A program made the position numbers and the translations under genes. The notes under the pieces were generated by a model that saw nothing but the letters and a program-made list of their open reading frames with translations, did no database searches and was not told where the DNA came from. A DNA stretch of 47,618 nucleotides from Limnohabitans sp. (GTDB lineage Bacteria; Bacteroidota; Bacteroidia; Flavobacteriales; Flavobacteriaceae): assembly GCA_030053945.1 (NCBI GenBank), contig JASGCW010000024.1, positions 1 through 47,618 of the forward strand. Reading direction: 5' to 3'. Shown here one piece after another: positions 33,712 to 42,363 of the stretch. Every line of letters begins with the position of its first letter. The stretch's first letter is position 1.

Positions 33712-34426
33712 AAAAATAAAGGTCGTTTAAAAGTTCGAAATTATGAATAGTTAAATCTATTAAAACAGGTGATTGTAATGGTTTTCCCTTAAAATTTTGA
33801 GGTGTAACTCTTCTTTTAGAAGCAAATCTAATATTGTCAGAGTTTATGGAATGCTCCGTTACAATATTTGCAGCATCTGCAAAACCACTTATTACTTCAG
33901 CTGTATAGTTGTATTGTTGAAGTAAGCCAGTTGAACTATCAAAATAAAATTCTTGCTTTTTACTATGTGTAGGAATATGAGCAAGAAATTTTGCAATTAG
34001 TTTTCCTGGTTCTTTTTCTAACCATTCTATTTGCTCATTCATTAGCAGTTTTGGAAAAGTAAGATAATTCCAAAATGCATAACAGGCAAAATACGCCATA
34101 TCTAAATCGTCCCAATAAAACAATCTTCTACCATAAGGGAAGTAACTTTTAGGATTTTCCCGTTCTGATATTGTTTTCCCGGTTTTATCTATTAATCGTA
34201 CAAAATTGCCATCAAGCACACCCGAAATATTTGGATTTTTACCCATAGGTGTAATGATACAAAATGGACGATTAATCTCCATTTTAATGGTTGCTTTTTC
34301 AAAAAAAGGTCTTTTTTTTAGTTTGAACGCTAACCCTTTTGCAGAAACTACAGCTTCAATATATTTATGATTGTTCCAAATATCTTTAACTCCGTATGCT
34401 TCAATTGCTGTATTACTTATTGCCAT
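33695..34426 (-). CDS. Conserved protein of unknown function in the amine oxidase cluster
   Basis: I do not recognise this family. With ATG 34426 (MAISNTAIEAYGVKDIWNN) it has 243 residues; a non-preferred start at 34450 adds 8. It has no signal peptide. It reads as a soluble mixed alpha/beta protein with an aromatic-rich middle (YFPYGRRLFYWDDLDMAYFACYAFWNYL) and a lipid- or ligand-binding-like C-terminal half (FYFDSSTGLLQQYNYTAEV). It overlaps the genes on both sides (14 and 17 nt), so it is probably functionally tied to the oxidase and the membrane protein. Confidence 0.75.
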   Translation of the reverse strand: MAISNTAIEAYGVKDIWNNHKYIEAVVSAKGLAFKLKKRPFFEKATIKMEINRPFCIITPMGKNPNISGVLDGNFVRLIDKTGKTISERENPKSYFPYGRRLFYWDDLDMAYFACYAFWNYLTFPKLLMNEQIEWLEKEPGKLIAKFLAHIPTHSKKQEFYFDSSTGLLQQYNYTAEVISGFADAANIVTEHSINSDNIRFASKRRVTPQNFKGKPLQSPVLIDLTIHNFELLNDLYFYETYK

Positions 34427-34808
34427 TTTTGGGTTGAAATTTAAATACAATCCAAGTAGCTACCAAAGCTTCTAAAATACTTAAAGGAATTGCAATGGGT
34501 AGTATAGTAAATGGTAAAACTCCCATATTGCCTATTACTAACCACATTAACACAAACCCGATAATCCAAGATAATATTACTGTTTGCCAAATTGAAAATT
34601 TTTGAGAAATAATAAAAATTACAATAGCGAAACAAAGCGACCAAATTCCCCAAACTGCTCCGTTAATAGGTTGTTCTGGAAATATTAGCCCAAGTTTTTG
34701 ATAGTGTGCCGTCCAATAATTGTGAATTAAAAATGTATTGCGAACAAATTCAGAAATGCTTATCCAAATTGTTGTAAGTAAAATAGGAAGTACTGTTTTT
34801 TTAATCAT
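34413..34808 (-). CDS. Small four-helix integral membrane protein
   Basis: A 131-residue protein with about four membrane helices (LPILLTTIWISISEF, WGIWSLCFAIVIFII, TVILSWIIGFVLMWLVIG, IAIPLSILEALVATWIVF). I recall similar small membrane proteins in many Bacteroidota, annotated only as hypothetical. It is the first gene of the three-gene cluster. The upstream 34809-34860 region has no clear minus-strand -7 box. Confidence 0.8.
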   Translation of the reverse strand: MIKKTVLPILLTTIWISISEFVRNTFLIHNYWTAHYQKLGLIFPEQPINGAVWGIWSLCFAIVIFIISQKFSIWQTVILSWIIGFVLMWLVIGNMGVLPFTILPIAIPLSILEALVATWIVFKFQPKNGNK

Positions 34809-35510
34809 ATAGCATTTAATTTTATAGGCTTGCCTTTTCGTTTGTTATTACTAAACTAAAAAAAAATAATAGTATAATTCTCGCTAAATGTTATAAAAAA
34901 GGTGAACTATTAATATGGGTAAATGTAAATCATAACTGCAACTATTCAGCTCGTTAGATAAAAAATGAAATAAAAAATATAAATGACTAAACACAAAAAA
35001 CAATTGACAATCCTGAGGCTTCGGATTATTTGTTTTTTGGTGATTGTTATTTGGTCCCAAAGCTTTGGGACTGTATTTTGAATCGATTATTTAAATAATT
35101 AAGTAATAGCTGAATAGTTACTCATACGTTTGAATGAGTATGCTTTTTGTTAGTGTAGTGATTTTAGGAATTGGTGGAAATTAAGCTACTTTTTTGTATT
35201 GAATTTGATTTGATAAGGAAGATGAAAAAGAGGTTTTTTTTATTTTAATTCAATTTTAGATACTTTTTTTTTGTAAATATTTTAATTAATGGTTTGTTTT
35301 TTTGATAAAAACACAATTTAGATGTGGTTTAAATATAATGAAATTAAATTTAGATAATTAAATTATTAAACTTTGTTTTTGTTTAAATAAAATTTAAAAA
35401 TTTTTATTTTCTTAGCAAAATTAACTTAATATATGTGTTTTTTTAAATATTATGTTAATTTTTTTTAAACGGTTTTACTGCTGTTTAAAAGGTTAAAATT
35501 TTCTTAAATT
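34809..35510. other. AT-rich non-coding region with inverted repeats
   Basis: No convincing gene on either strand. It holds a 12-bp inverted repeat bracketing 34940-35119, an 18-bp perfect palindrome at 35054-35071, and a small TACTCAT/ATGAGTA hairpin (35119-35140). From about 35200 on it is very T/A-rich and leads to the promoter of the next gene. Confidence 0.6.
34940..35119. repeat. 180-bp segment bounded by 12-bp inverted repeats
   Basis: AACTATTCAGCT at 34940-34951 and its exact reverse complement at 35108-35119. Inside lies the perfect palindrome GTCCCAAAGCTTTGGGAC (35054-35071). No coding capacity and no obvious target duplication. Confidence 0.6.
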
Positions 35511-35539
35511 TTGCTAAAAGTTTTTGATTTATATTTTTG
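35511..35539 (+). promoter_or_regulatory. Bacteroidota promoter: -33 TTG and -7 TATTTTTG
   Basis: TTG (35511-35513, preceded by T's) and TAnnTTTG (35532-35539) are 18 nt apart, close to the Bacteroidota sigma factor spacing. The start codon at 35589 would have a leader of about 45 nt rich in A. Confidence 0.7.
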
Positions 35540-35588
35540 TAACAAAATCACTGAAAAATCAAAAAAAATTAACAAAATCACAAAAATT

Positions 35589-37445
35589 ATGAAAAAAACC
35601 ACTTTAATTGTTATTTTTCTTTTCTTAAAGGCATTTAATAATTTTGCCCAACAAAACAACACGATTGTAACTTATCCATCATCCTTTTCAGTTTCAAAAC
35701 CATTATCAGATTTCTTTGTTGATGAGACAAAAATTTCTAAAGGAGCCCCTACTGAAACAAAAATTATGGGAGATAAGGAACACAGAAAGGCAATGAATTA
35801 TAAATTTAAAGCCAGCAATGGAGTAAGGTATCAAAATGATGAATCGACGGTTCAGAGAAGCCAAGGATTAAGATCACTGACACCAACTTTACAAAATTGG
35901 GCTGGTTTAGATTCTGATACACAACAATATAATATGTGTCCATTAGACCCTAGTGGCGCTGCTGGAACTAATCATTATATTCAATGTGTAAATTCTACGC
36001 CATTTAAAATATTTGATAAAAGTAATGGTTCCACTGTGGGTACTGTTCAACAATTAGGAAATTTATGGTCGCCAGTTACAGGAAACGAAGGAGACCCAAT
36101 AGTTATGTATGATAGATATGCAGACAGATGGTTTATTGCTCAATTTGGTACTTCTGCTGATAAGAAAGTGTATATTGCAATATCTCAAACTAGCAATCCT
36201 GCGGGGCAATATTATACCTATACATTTGTGATGCCTAAGTTTACAGATTATTTGAAGTTTTCAATTTGGGCAGATGGTTATTATATGTCATCTAATGGGA
36301 CAAATTTTATAAATGTTTTTGAAAGAGATAAGATGTTGAGTGGTGACCCAACGGCAAGAGCTTTAACATCCGCAGCTATAGATACTCAGGTTTATTTCGA
36401 TACTGGTTTCTGGTGTCCTTTAACTGGTGATGCAGACGGTAGCTTACCACCAGCTGGTACACCTTGTCCATTAGTTTACTTTACAGATAATGGTTGGGGA
36501 ACAGCATATCAGGATGCAGTAAGAATACATAATTTAACAACTAACTGGAGTGCTACACCTAGTTTGACAATTGCTTCACCAGTAACTGTACCAGTCGCGT
36601 CTTTCGATTCAAGTTATGCTTCTAATTGGAATGACGTGGAACAAGGTGTTGGCACACAACGTATTGATGCAATTGGGGGCGCTGTATTATATAGAGCACA
36701 ATGGAGAAAATGGACTGGGTACAATACGATGCTAATGTGTTGGTCTGTAAAAATGTCTGATGGTGTTTATTCGACTAAATGGGTTGAAATGAGACAAAAT
36801 CAATCCAATAATACTTGGTCGTTGTATCAAGAAGGAATTTATGCTCCAGATAACTTGAGTAGATGGATAGGTAGTATAGCGATGGATGATAATGGTAGTA
36901 TAGGTATGTCGTATTTGTGTACAGGAAAAACTCCTGTAGTTACTTCACCTTCAATGCGTTATACTGGAAGATTAAAAACAGATCCGTTAGGGCAAATGAC
37001 TTTTGCTGAACAAACTGCGGTAGCAGGTTCAGGAGCGACAAACTGTTCTAATAGGGTAGGAGATTATTCGCATATGTCGCTAGATCCAGATGGTTTAACT
37101 TTTTGGAATACGGGGCATTATTTTAATAGTGGTTCAAGAACTAGAGTTTATTCTTTTAGAATAACACCTCCGTTAGGCACGGAAAATTTTGAAGATAAAG
37201 CAATTTTTAATGTATATCAGAATAATGAGAATCTGATTATTGATATTAGAAAAATAAATACCGACAATGAAGTATCTATAGATTTATTTGATATTACTGG
37301 TAAACAGTTAGTAGGTAAAAAAATAAGACCTGAAAATGGAAATATTAATACTTCTTTCTCGACTAGTTCTTTTGCTTCAGGAGTATATATGGTTCGAATA
37401 GGAAATAATGATTTTCAAAAAGTAATTAAGACGTTATTGAAATAA
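35589..37445 (+). CDS. T9SS-secreted protein with type A sorting domain
   Basis: A 618-residue exported protein. I use ATG 35589, which gives the signal peptide MKKTTLIVIFLFLKAFNNFAQ; an earlier in-frame TTG at 35511 lies in the -33 box. The central part (about 90-530) is a beta-rich domain with GDPIVMYDRYADRWFIAQF and many Trp and Tyr residues; it recalls propeller-like secreted flavobacterial proteins, and no enzymatic motif is evident. The C-terminal ~75 residues (NVYQNNENLIIDIRK ... DITGKQLV ... SGVYMVRIGN ... KVIKTLLK) are a T9SS type A sorting domain. A palindromic repeat lies after the stop. Confidence 0.87.
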   Translation: MKKTTLIVIFLFLKAFNNFAQQNNTIVTYPSSFSVSKPLSDFFVDETKISKGAPTETKIMGDKEHRKAMNYKFKASNGVRYQNDESTVQRSQGLRSLTPTLQNWAGLDSDTQQYNMCPLDPSGAAGTNHYIQCVNSTPFKIFDKSNGSTVGTVQQLGNLWSPVTGNEGDPIVMYDRYADRWFIAQFGTSADKKVYIAISQTSNPAGQYYTYTFVMPKFTDYLKFSIWADGYYMSSNGTNFINVFERDKMLSGDPTARALTSAAIDTQVYFDTGFWCPLTGDADGSLPPAGTPCPLVYFTDNGWGTAYQDAVRIHNLTTNWSATPSLTIASPVTVPVASFDSSYASNWNDVEQGVGTQRIDAIGGAVLYRAQWRKWTGYNTMLMCWSVKMSDGVYSTKWVEMRQNQSNNTWSLYQEGIYAPDNLSRWIGSIAMDDNGSIGMSYLCTGKTPVVTSPSMRYTGRLKTDPLGQMTFAEQTAVAGSGATNCSNRVGDYSHMSLDPDGLTFWNTGHYFNSGSRTRVYSFRITPPLGTENFEDKAIFNVYQNNENLIIDIRKINTDNEVSIDLFDITGKQLVGKKIRPENGNINTSFSTSSFASGVYMVRIGNNDFQKVIKTLLK

Positions 37446-37478
37446 TTATTTAGGGTTTACTCTTAAACTCGTTTTTTT

Positions 37479-37518
37479 ACTACACCTGACAGGTTTTTCA
37501 AAATCTGTCAGGTGTAGT
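37479..37518. repeat. Palindromic CCTGACAGG element, copy 1
   Basis: A 14-bp perfect stem: ACTACACCTGACAG (37479-37492) with CTGTCAGGTGTAGT (37505-37518), loop GTTTTTCAAAAT. It lies in the convergent gap between the T9SS gene and the barrel gene and could terminate transcription both ways. A second copy with the same core is at 42173-42213. Confidence 0.85.
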
Positions 37519-37562
37519 AGTTTAAAATAAAGTATGAAGGACTGTTTAAAAACTCAAATTTT

Positions 37563-39317
37563 TTAAAATTTATAGGAAACTCCAGTTTGTAATGTCATTT
37601 GAAAAGTATTAAAAGTTTTGTTAACTGGTAATGTCATATAGTTTTTAAACATCGGGTTTAAAACTAATGAAAAGCGTTTGTTTAATTTAAAATCGATGAG
37701 TAGTCCCAAATTAACAGAAAAATTCATATCCTTTATCTTGTTTGAACTTCCTAATGGGTATCTGGTGTCATTGCCGTTAATTTTATATTCTAAAGTATTT
37801 GTTTTAGTCGTTAAATAACTCAAACCGCCAACAATATCAAAGCTGAAATCATTGATTTTGTAAATGGTGTATAAACCTTCCAGCGAAAAATCATAAAATT
37901 CAATGTTTTGATATACGGTTGATGATTTATAGTTTTTATAGAAATTAGTATCAAAATTTACTGTGCTTATATCTGAAATGCCTCCTGTAAAATTAGATAA
38001 ATCAGTTTCTGTTTTAATAGAACTTTTAATGGCACCTATTCTAAAACTCAAATTTTGATTTGTTAAATAAGTGAGATAGCAACCATAATTATAGGTCAAA
38101 TCTGTTTTTTTGTCTAAACTATCAAAATTAGGACCTATGAGTGAAGTGTTGGAGTAATTGCCAATATGATTTAACCCAACTATAGGTGTTATTGCCCAAT
38201 GGAATTCTTTTTCGTCTGTTATAATTTCAATGTTCTTTTCTTTAGGAGTTAGCTTTTTTTCTTTTTTGATAATCTTTTTGACTGTGTCTAATTTTGGTTT
38301 TGCAAGACTATCTATTTTTGAATTTGTATTATTCGTTGCTGCAATAGTGATTTGTTTTTCGCTATTATCAAGTGTTTCGGTATCAAAGATTGCAACTCTT
38401 TTTGAATTTTTAAGCTTTCTTTTCTTATGCTTGTGTATTGATTTTTTGTGTTTAGTTGTTGTGAATATACTGCTGTTTGTAATGTGGCGGCTTAAAACCT
38501 TTTTAGTATTCTTGGTGCCAGAATTGATAGGTGTAGTTATACTTGTGATTGATTTTCTTGAAGTCTTGTTTGGACTTTTAGTTTTCGAATTTTTAGTAAT
38601 TGAAATAGTATATTTTTCAACTACTTCAACTTCGGTGTAATTCGAAGATTTTTTGACAATCTTTACCGTTTTAGAGTATTTTTTTCTTCTTGTTGTTGTG
38701 TTTTCATCATCGGTATCTTCAATCACTTTTGGATTTTTATTCAAGTGTTTTTTGTTCAAATTGCCCTTGTTTTTTGTAGGAATAGCGTTATTTTCAGCTA
38801 TTGTAATTTCTGAATCAAGAGTTGTTTTTTTTTGGTTTGATTTTACCTCATTAGTTTTTAATTTGTGAGCGCCAGAAGATAATTCATTTGAATTATCTTT
38901 GTTGTTAGTGTGTGAAATTTCTGAATAAGAATGGTTAGTTTTTATTAGACTATCTTCAGAGATATCTTCAGTGTTATAATTGTTTACAGTACCGTTTTTA
39001 AGACCATTTTTTTTAATTTCTTTGCCCTCAGGGTTTGAATTCAGGTTTGCATTTGAATTAGAATTTGTTTCAGAAGTATGATCTGTATTACTTTTATTAG
39101 ACGTGTACTCTTGAAAAAAAGTAGTGTTGGCTGTGTAAACGCAAAAAGTTAAGATGCCTAAAATAACAGGAATATAATACCAAAATGCTGTTCTTCTTTT
39201 TTTCTTTTCTTTAGGCAAATCGGCTTCAATTTTGCTCCATAAATCATTACTAGGACTAACATTAAAATCCTCAAATTTATCTTTGATTAATTTACCAATA
39301 TCTTTATTATTTTCCAT
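37563..39317 (-). CDS. Putative anti-sigma factor fused to an outer-membrane beta-barrel
   Basis: A 584-residue protein in four parts. (1) A cytoplasmic N-terminus of about 42 residues (LIKDKFEDFNVSPSNDLWSKI) like that of Bacteroidota anti-sigma proteins. (2) One helix at about 43-63 (TAFWYYIPVILGILTFCVYT), preceded by KKKRR, inside-positive. (3) A linker of about 310 residues dominated by Lys, Asn, Thr and Ser. (4) From about residue 378 (FHWAITPIVGLNHIG) alternating beta strands ending GVSYKF with a terminal Phe, as in outer-membrane barrels. ATG 39317 is preferred over TTG 39332. It overlaps the ECF sigma gene by 11 nt. Inferred role: trans-envelope control of the sigma factor. Confidence 0.82.
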   Translation of the reverse strand: MENNKDIGKLIKDKFEDFNVSPSNDLWSKIEADLPKEKKKRRTAFWYYIPVILGILTFCVYTANTTFFQEYTSNKSNTDHTSETNSNSNANLNSNPEGKEIKKNGLKNGTVNNYNTEDISEDSLIKTNHSYSEISHTNNKDNSNELSSGAHKLKTNEVKSNQKKTTLDSEITIAENNAIPTKNKGNLNKKHLNKNPKVIEDTDDENTTTRRKKYSKTVKIVKKSSNYTEVEVVEKYTISITKNSKTKSPNKTSRKSITSITTPINSGTKNTKKVLSRHITNSSIFTTTKHKKSIHKHKKRKLKNSKRVAIFDTETLDNSEKQITIAATNNTNSKIDSLAKPKLDTVKKIIKKEKKLTPKEKNIEIITDEKEFHWAITPIVGLNHIGNYSNTSLIGPNFDSLDKKTDLTYNYGCYLTYLTNQNLSFRIGAIKSSIKTETDLSNFTGGISDISTVNFDTNFYKNYKSSTVYQNIEFYDFSLEGLYTIYKINDFSFDIVGGLSYLTTKTNTLEYKINGNDTRYPLGSSNKIKDMNFSVNLGLLIDFKLNKRFSLVLNPMFKNYMTLPVNKTFNTFQMTLQTGVSYKF

Positions 39318-39867
39318 ATCGTACAGTGTCAAAATTTAAGGTGTTGTTAAACTTTTCAATTTTCGATTTTAATAAAACTTTTGCTCTATGCAAGTTTGAT
39401 TTAGATGTATTTACAGAAATAGACAACATCTCTGAAATTTCTTGATGTGAATAATCATCTAATTCATATAAAGTAAATACTAAACGGTATTGATCAGGCA
39501 ACTCCTTAATTAGATTTAATAAAGCGTTTAATTCTATTTTCTCGATTTGATATTCCTCAATAGCTACCACATCGGTGATTTTTTCCTCGTATAAAGGTGT
39601 AAGATGGTAGGTTTTTTTATAGCTTTCTATTGATTTGTTTATAGCAATTCTTTTCATCCAACCTTCAAACGACCCTAAACCTTTGTATTTTTCAATGTTG
39701 GTGAAAATTTCTATAAATGTGTTATGTAAATTATCTTCTGCATCTTCAAGGTTATTGGAATATTTATAGCAAATGGTAAAAAGCACATTTTTATAATTTT
39801 CATATAATAGTTTTTGCGCATCTCCTTTGCGTTTCACACAATCTGATATTATTTTGTCTAAATTCAA
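39307..39867 (-). CDS. ECF-type RNA polymerase sigma factor
   Basis: A 186-residue sigma-70 family protein. Region 2 is at about 20-85 (YKNVLFTICYKYSNNLEDAEDNLHNTFIEIF ... GSFEGWMKRIAINKSIESY) and region 4 at about 120-175 (LPDQYRLVFTLYELDDYSHQEISEMLSISVNTSKSNLHRAKVLLK). Regions 1 and 3 are absent, as in ECF factors. Its stop overlaps the downstream anti-sigma/barrel gene by 11 nt, so the two form a unit. No autoregulatory promoter consensus could be picked out in 39868-39960. Confidence 0.95.
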   Translation of the reverse strand: MNLDKIISDCVKRKGDAQKLLYENYKNVLFTICYKYSNNLEDAEDNLHNTFIEIFTNIEKYKGLGSFEGWMKRIAINKSIESYKKTYHLTPLYEEKITDVVAIEEYQIEKIELNALLNLIKELPDQYRLVFTLYELDDYSHQEISEMLSISVNTSKSNLHRAKVLLKSKIEKFNNTLNFDTVRYGK

Positions 39868-40017
39868 AGTTTTTAAGTTTGTTTGTAATATTTATCTTTT
39901 AATCAAATACTATTTGTTAGTATAAGTTATAGTATGAATAAAATAAAAAGGTTGCGTGATTTTTTTATTTTTATTTAATAAAAATTTTAATGAAGATTTT
40001 AAACAGCATCATAGTAG

Positions 40018-40047
40018 CACAAAAGACCCTTTTAAGGGTCTTTTGTG
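40018..40047. terminator. Bidirectional terminator downstream of the beta-helix lipoprotein
   Basis: A perfect 14-bp stem CACAAAAGACCCTT / AAGGGTCTTTTGTG around TT, followed on the plus strand by ATTTTTTTAAGG. It ends the lipoprotein transcript (minus strand); the remaining gap up to the sigma gene start (39868-40017) shows no gene. Confidence 0.85.
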
Positions 40048-40053
40048 ATTTTT

Positions 40054-41616
40054 TTAAGGAATATATTTATAAGCGCCAATATCTGGTTTTAATGGACTTA
40101 AAGGTCTGTCAATTCCATTAATATCTCTTACTTGACTTAGTAAAGGTGAACCATTAGTAATAGCAGCGGAACCCGCTAAAATGTTCATTTGATTTTTACT
40201 AGCATTTTTAAACTTAGGGTCATTAGGACTTCCGTTTTTGCTAATTAAGTTGTTTCCATTGTTTAAAAAAGTGGTAAATAAAGGATTGCTAGTATATTGA
40301 TTGTTGTAATCGTTAAAACGAATTAGAGAGTTGGTAAAGTTTGTAGTGAATGTTAACCCAGTTGTATTTACTTTGTTGATTCCTACTTCTAAATTATTAG
40401 AACCGTAAATAATGCAATTTGTAAAATTAGCTTGGAGCAAATCGCTTATGAATAAAGTAGTTCCTTCTTTGTAAGTATTATCTAAATATACGGTAGGAGT
40501 CTGTCTGTTGCTTCCATTCCAAAAATTGGCAAAGGTACAATGTAAAAAGTCATAAGTTCCGCCTAAAATGCAAGCCAAACTTGCTTGTCCACATTTGTTT
40601 ACAACTATATTTTCGCCGTTAATTTTTCCATTTCTTGCTACGATTCCGTAATCGGAACAATTGTATATTTGAGTGTTTTTAATTTGTGTGGTACTTGCAA
40701 CAACTTGCCTATCAACAAAAATTCCTACAGTGGCATTTTTTATCGTAACGTGATCAAAAATATTGTTAGTACTACCATTTGCTAGATATATGATACCCCA
40801 TTGACCAGCTACATCTGAATAGCCAGGTTCTAGTCTGTCGCCTTCAAAAATAATTTCATTAGTTAGTGCTCCGTTTGGAGGAGGATAACCACCAATAGCA
40901 TGAATACTTCCACCATTTTTAATGAAAATGCCTGATTCTTTATGAAAATGTATTCGGGCGCCAGGATCTATTGTTAAAACATCACCAGCTTTGACGCCTG
41001 CATAACCATAAATGACATAGGGTTTGTTATTTGTAAAATGGAGCTCACTTCCAGTAAGTTCAAAACCGTATATTTTGCTTTTAGGGTCACCATCTACTAG
41101 TTCTAAGTTTTCATAGGAATAACCACCACCGCTTTGAGGGATTCTGTCAGGAAATAGAAATATGGCATCTTGGATTAATGTTACTAAATTCACTTTTTGT
41201 GTTCCTGTAGTACTGCTAAATTGAATTTCATCTGTATAAAGCATATCTGTAGGATTGGCATCTGCTATATCTGCAGTTTCTTCAATAAAAACAAATAAAC
41301 TATCATTAGCTAAAAGTTCTACATTTTTAAAAACTTTTCCTTTACCACCTTCTCCTCTTAGACCATCTACCATTAATCGGTATTTTGAGTTATCGCCTTT
41401 TCCTAGGGCAATGCTTGGAATGGAGATGTCTTCATTACTACGATTATATACTTTTAACATATAAGTACTTGAAGCAATACCTGTAAAAACAGTATCAAGA
41501 TAAACGGTTGTTTTAGAAAATTCTAAATTACCTTTATTAATTACAGTATCAAAATCTTTACGGCAAGACGTTAAAGTTAGTGCAAGTATAGAAAGTAATA
41601 AAATTACGTTTTTCAT
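40054..41616 (-). CDS. Predicted lipoprotein with a right-handed parallel beta-helix
   Basis: A 520-residue envelope protein. With ATG 41616 it starts MKNVILLLSILALTLTSCRKD, a lipoprotein signal with lipobox LTSC. An N-terminal beta-sandwich-like domain (FSKTTVYLDTVFTGIASSTYMLKVYNRS) is followed by a repeated beta-helix (about 210-440: PGARIHFHKESGIFIKNGGSI, NIFDHVTIKNATVGIFV, NCSDYGIVARNGKI). The C-terminus GIDRPLSPLKPDIGAYKYIP is common in choice-of-anchor or parallel-beta-helix proteins. No catalytic residues are identifiable; surface or outer-membrane anchoring is likely. An earlier in-frame start at 41664 would spoil the lipoprotein signal. Confidence 0.85.
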   Translation of the reverse strand: MKNVILLLSILALTLTSCRKDFDTVINKGNLEFSKTTVYLDTVFTGIASSTYMLKVYNRSNEDISIPSIALGKGDNSKYRLMVDGLRGEGGKGKVFKNVELLANDSLFVFIEETADIADANPTDMLYTDEIQFSSTTGTQKVNLVTLIQDAIFLFPDRIPQSGGGYSYENLELVDGDPKSKIYGFELTGSELHFTNNKPYVIYGYAGVKAGDVLTIDPGARIHFHKESGIFIKNGGSIHAIGGYPPPNGALTNEIIFEGDRLEPGYSDVAGQWGIIYLANGSTNNIFDHVTIKNATVGIFVDRQVVASTTQIKNTQIYNCSDYGIVARNGKINGENIVVNKCGQASLACILGGTYDFLHCTFANFWNGSNRQTPTVYLDNTYKEGTTLFISDLLQANFTNCIIYGSNNLEVGINKVNTTGLTFTTNFTNSLIRFNDYNNQYTSNPLFTTFLNNGNNLISKNGSPNDPKFKNASKNQMNILAGSAAITNGSPLLSQVRDINGIDRPLSPLKPDIGAYKYIP

Positions 41617-41680
41617 CTTAAAAATTAAATTTGGATAAAAATAGTTAAAAATATATAAACGCACTAATCCGTTTTTTAGT

Positions 41681-41708
41681 TTGTGTCGAAAAAATAAAAG
41701 TATATTTG
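41681..41708 (+). promoter_or_regulatory. Bacteroidota promoter: -33 TTG and -7 TATATTTG
   Basis: TTG at 41681-41683 and TAnnTTTG at 41701-41708, 17 nt apart. ATG 41727 follows 18 nt later. The -7 box overlaps an in-frame upstream start-like codon, which supports ATG 41727. Confidence 0.75.
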
Positions 41709-41726
41709 AAGATTAAAAAATCATTT

Positions 41727-42152
41727 ATGTCTTTTAACAAACAAGAAGTCATCAATCGATGCAATAAAATGTGTGCTAACACACTAATGGAAACGTTAAA
41801 AATTGAATTTATAGATGCAGGTAAAGATTTTTTGACGGCTAAAATGCCAGTAAATTCAAGTGTGCATCAACCTATGGGTTTGTTACATGGTGGTGCTACA
41901 GTTGCTCTTGCTGAAAGTGTGGGTAGTGCTGCTTCAATTATGTATATAGATGCTACAAAAGAAGAGGTTAGAGGGATAGAAATTTCTGCTAATCATCTCA
42001 AAAGCAAAAGAGCAGGCGAGGTGTTTGCTACTGCAAAAATTATTCATAAAGGAAGAACCATACATATTTGGGAAATTAGAGTGGTTGATGAAAACGAAGA
42101 ATTAATTTCGTTGTGTAAATTAATGACTATGGTATTGCCATTAAATAAGTAG
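41727..42152 (+). CDS. menI: PaaI-family hotdog thioesterase, probable DHNA-CoA thioesterase
   Basis: A 141-residue hotdog-fold acyl-CoA thioesterase. The family motif VHQPMGLLHGGATVALAESVGSAAS carries the catalytic region (HGG and E), followed by ANHLKSKRAGEVFATAKIIHKGRTIHIWEIRV. It sits directly before an isochorismate synthase, a pairing that in Bacteroidota points to menaquinone synthesis, where it would hydrolyse 1,4-dihydroxy-2-naphthoyl-CoA. The fold is certain from the motifs; the substrate is inferred from context. It has its own promoter with both elements. Confidence 0.82.
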   Translation: MSFNKQEVINRCNKMCANTLMETLKIEFIDAGKDFLTAKMPVNSSVHQPMGLLHGGATVALAESVGSAASIMYIDATKEEVRGIEISANHLKSKRAGEVFATAKIIHKGRTIHIWEIRVVDENEELISLCKLMTMVLPLNK

Positions 42153-42172
42153 TACTTTTTGAAAAATGTTTT

Positions 42173-42213
42173 TTTTACACCTGACAGGTTTTTAAAATCT
42201 GTCAGGTGTAAAA
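42173..42213. repeat. Palindromic CCTGACAGG element, copy 2
   Basis: A 15-bp perfect stem, TTTTACACCTGACAG (42173-42187) with CTGTCAGGTGTAAAA (42199-42213), loop GTTTTTAAAAT. The core and loop are nearly identical to 37479-37518. It sits between the thioesterase and isochorismate synthase genes. The rest of 42153-42363 shows no gene. Confidence 0.85.
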
Positions 42214-42363
42214 GTGGATTGCTAATTAAATACACATTAATAAGTAGATAGTTTTTTATTTTTTCTTGTACTTTTTTTATTATGACTGGATAGTTAAAAT
42301 ATTTTAAGTTATTTTCACATTAATGAAGTGATAGCAAATAGTCACAAGATAACAATTAATAAT

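Noticed and set aside
34809..35510. Hidden small protein genes in the long gap
   Set aside because: Frames are short, AT-driven and lack start context; only inverted repeats and a promoter could be supported.
35511..35588. Earlier start of the second T9SS protein
   Set aside because: The codon is TTG in the -33 element and would precede the signal peptide with a basic non-signal sequence.
38230..38868. Hydrophobic plus-strand ORFs opposite the anti-sigma/barrel linker
   Set aside because: Lys/Asn/Thr codons on the minus strand read as Phe/Val/Leu/Ile on the plus strand, so apparent membrane proteins are an artefact.
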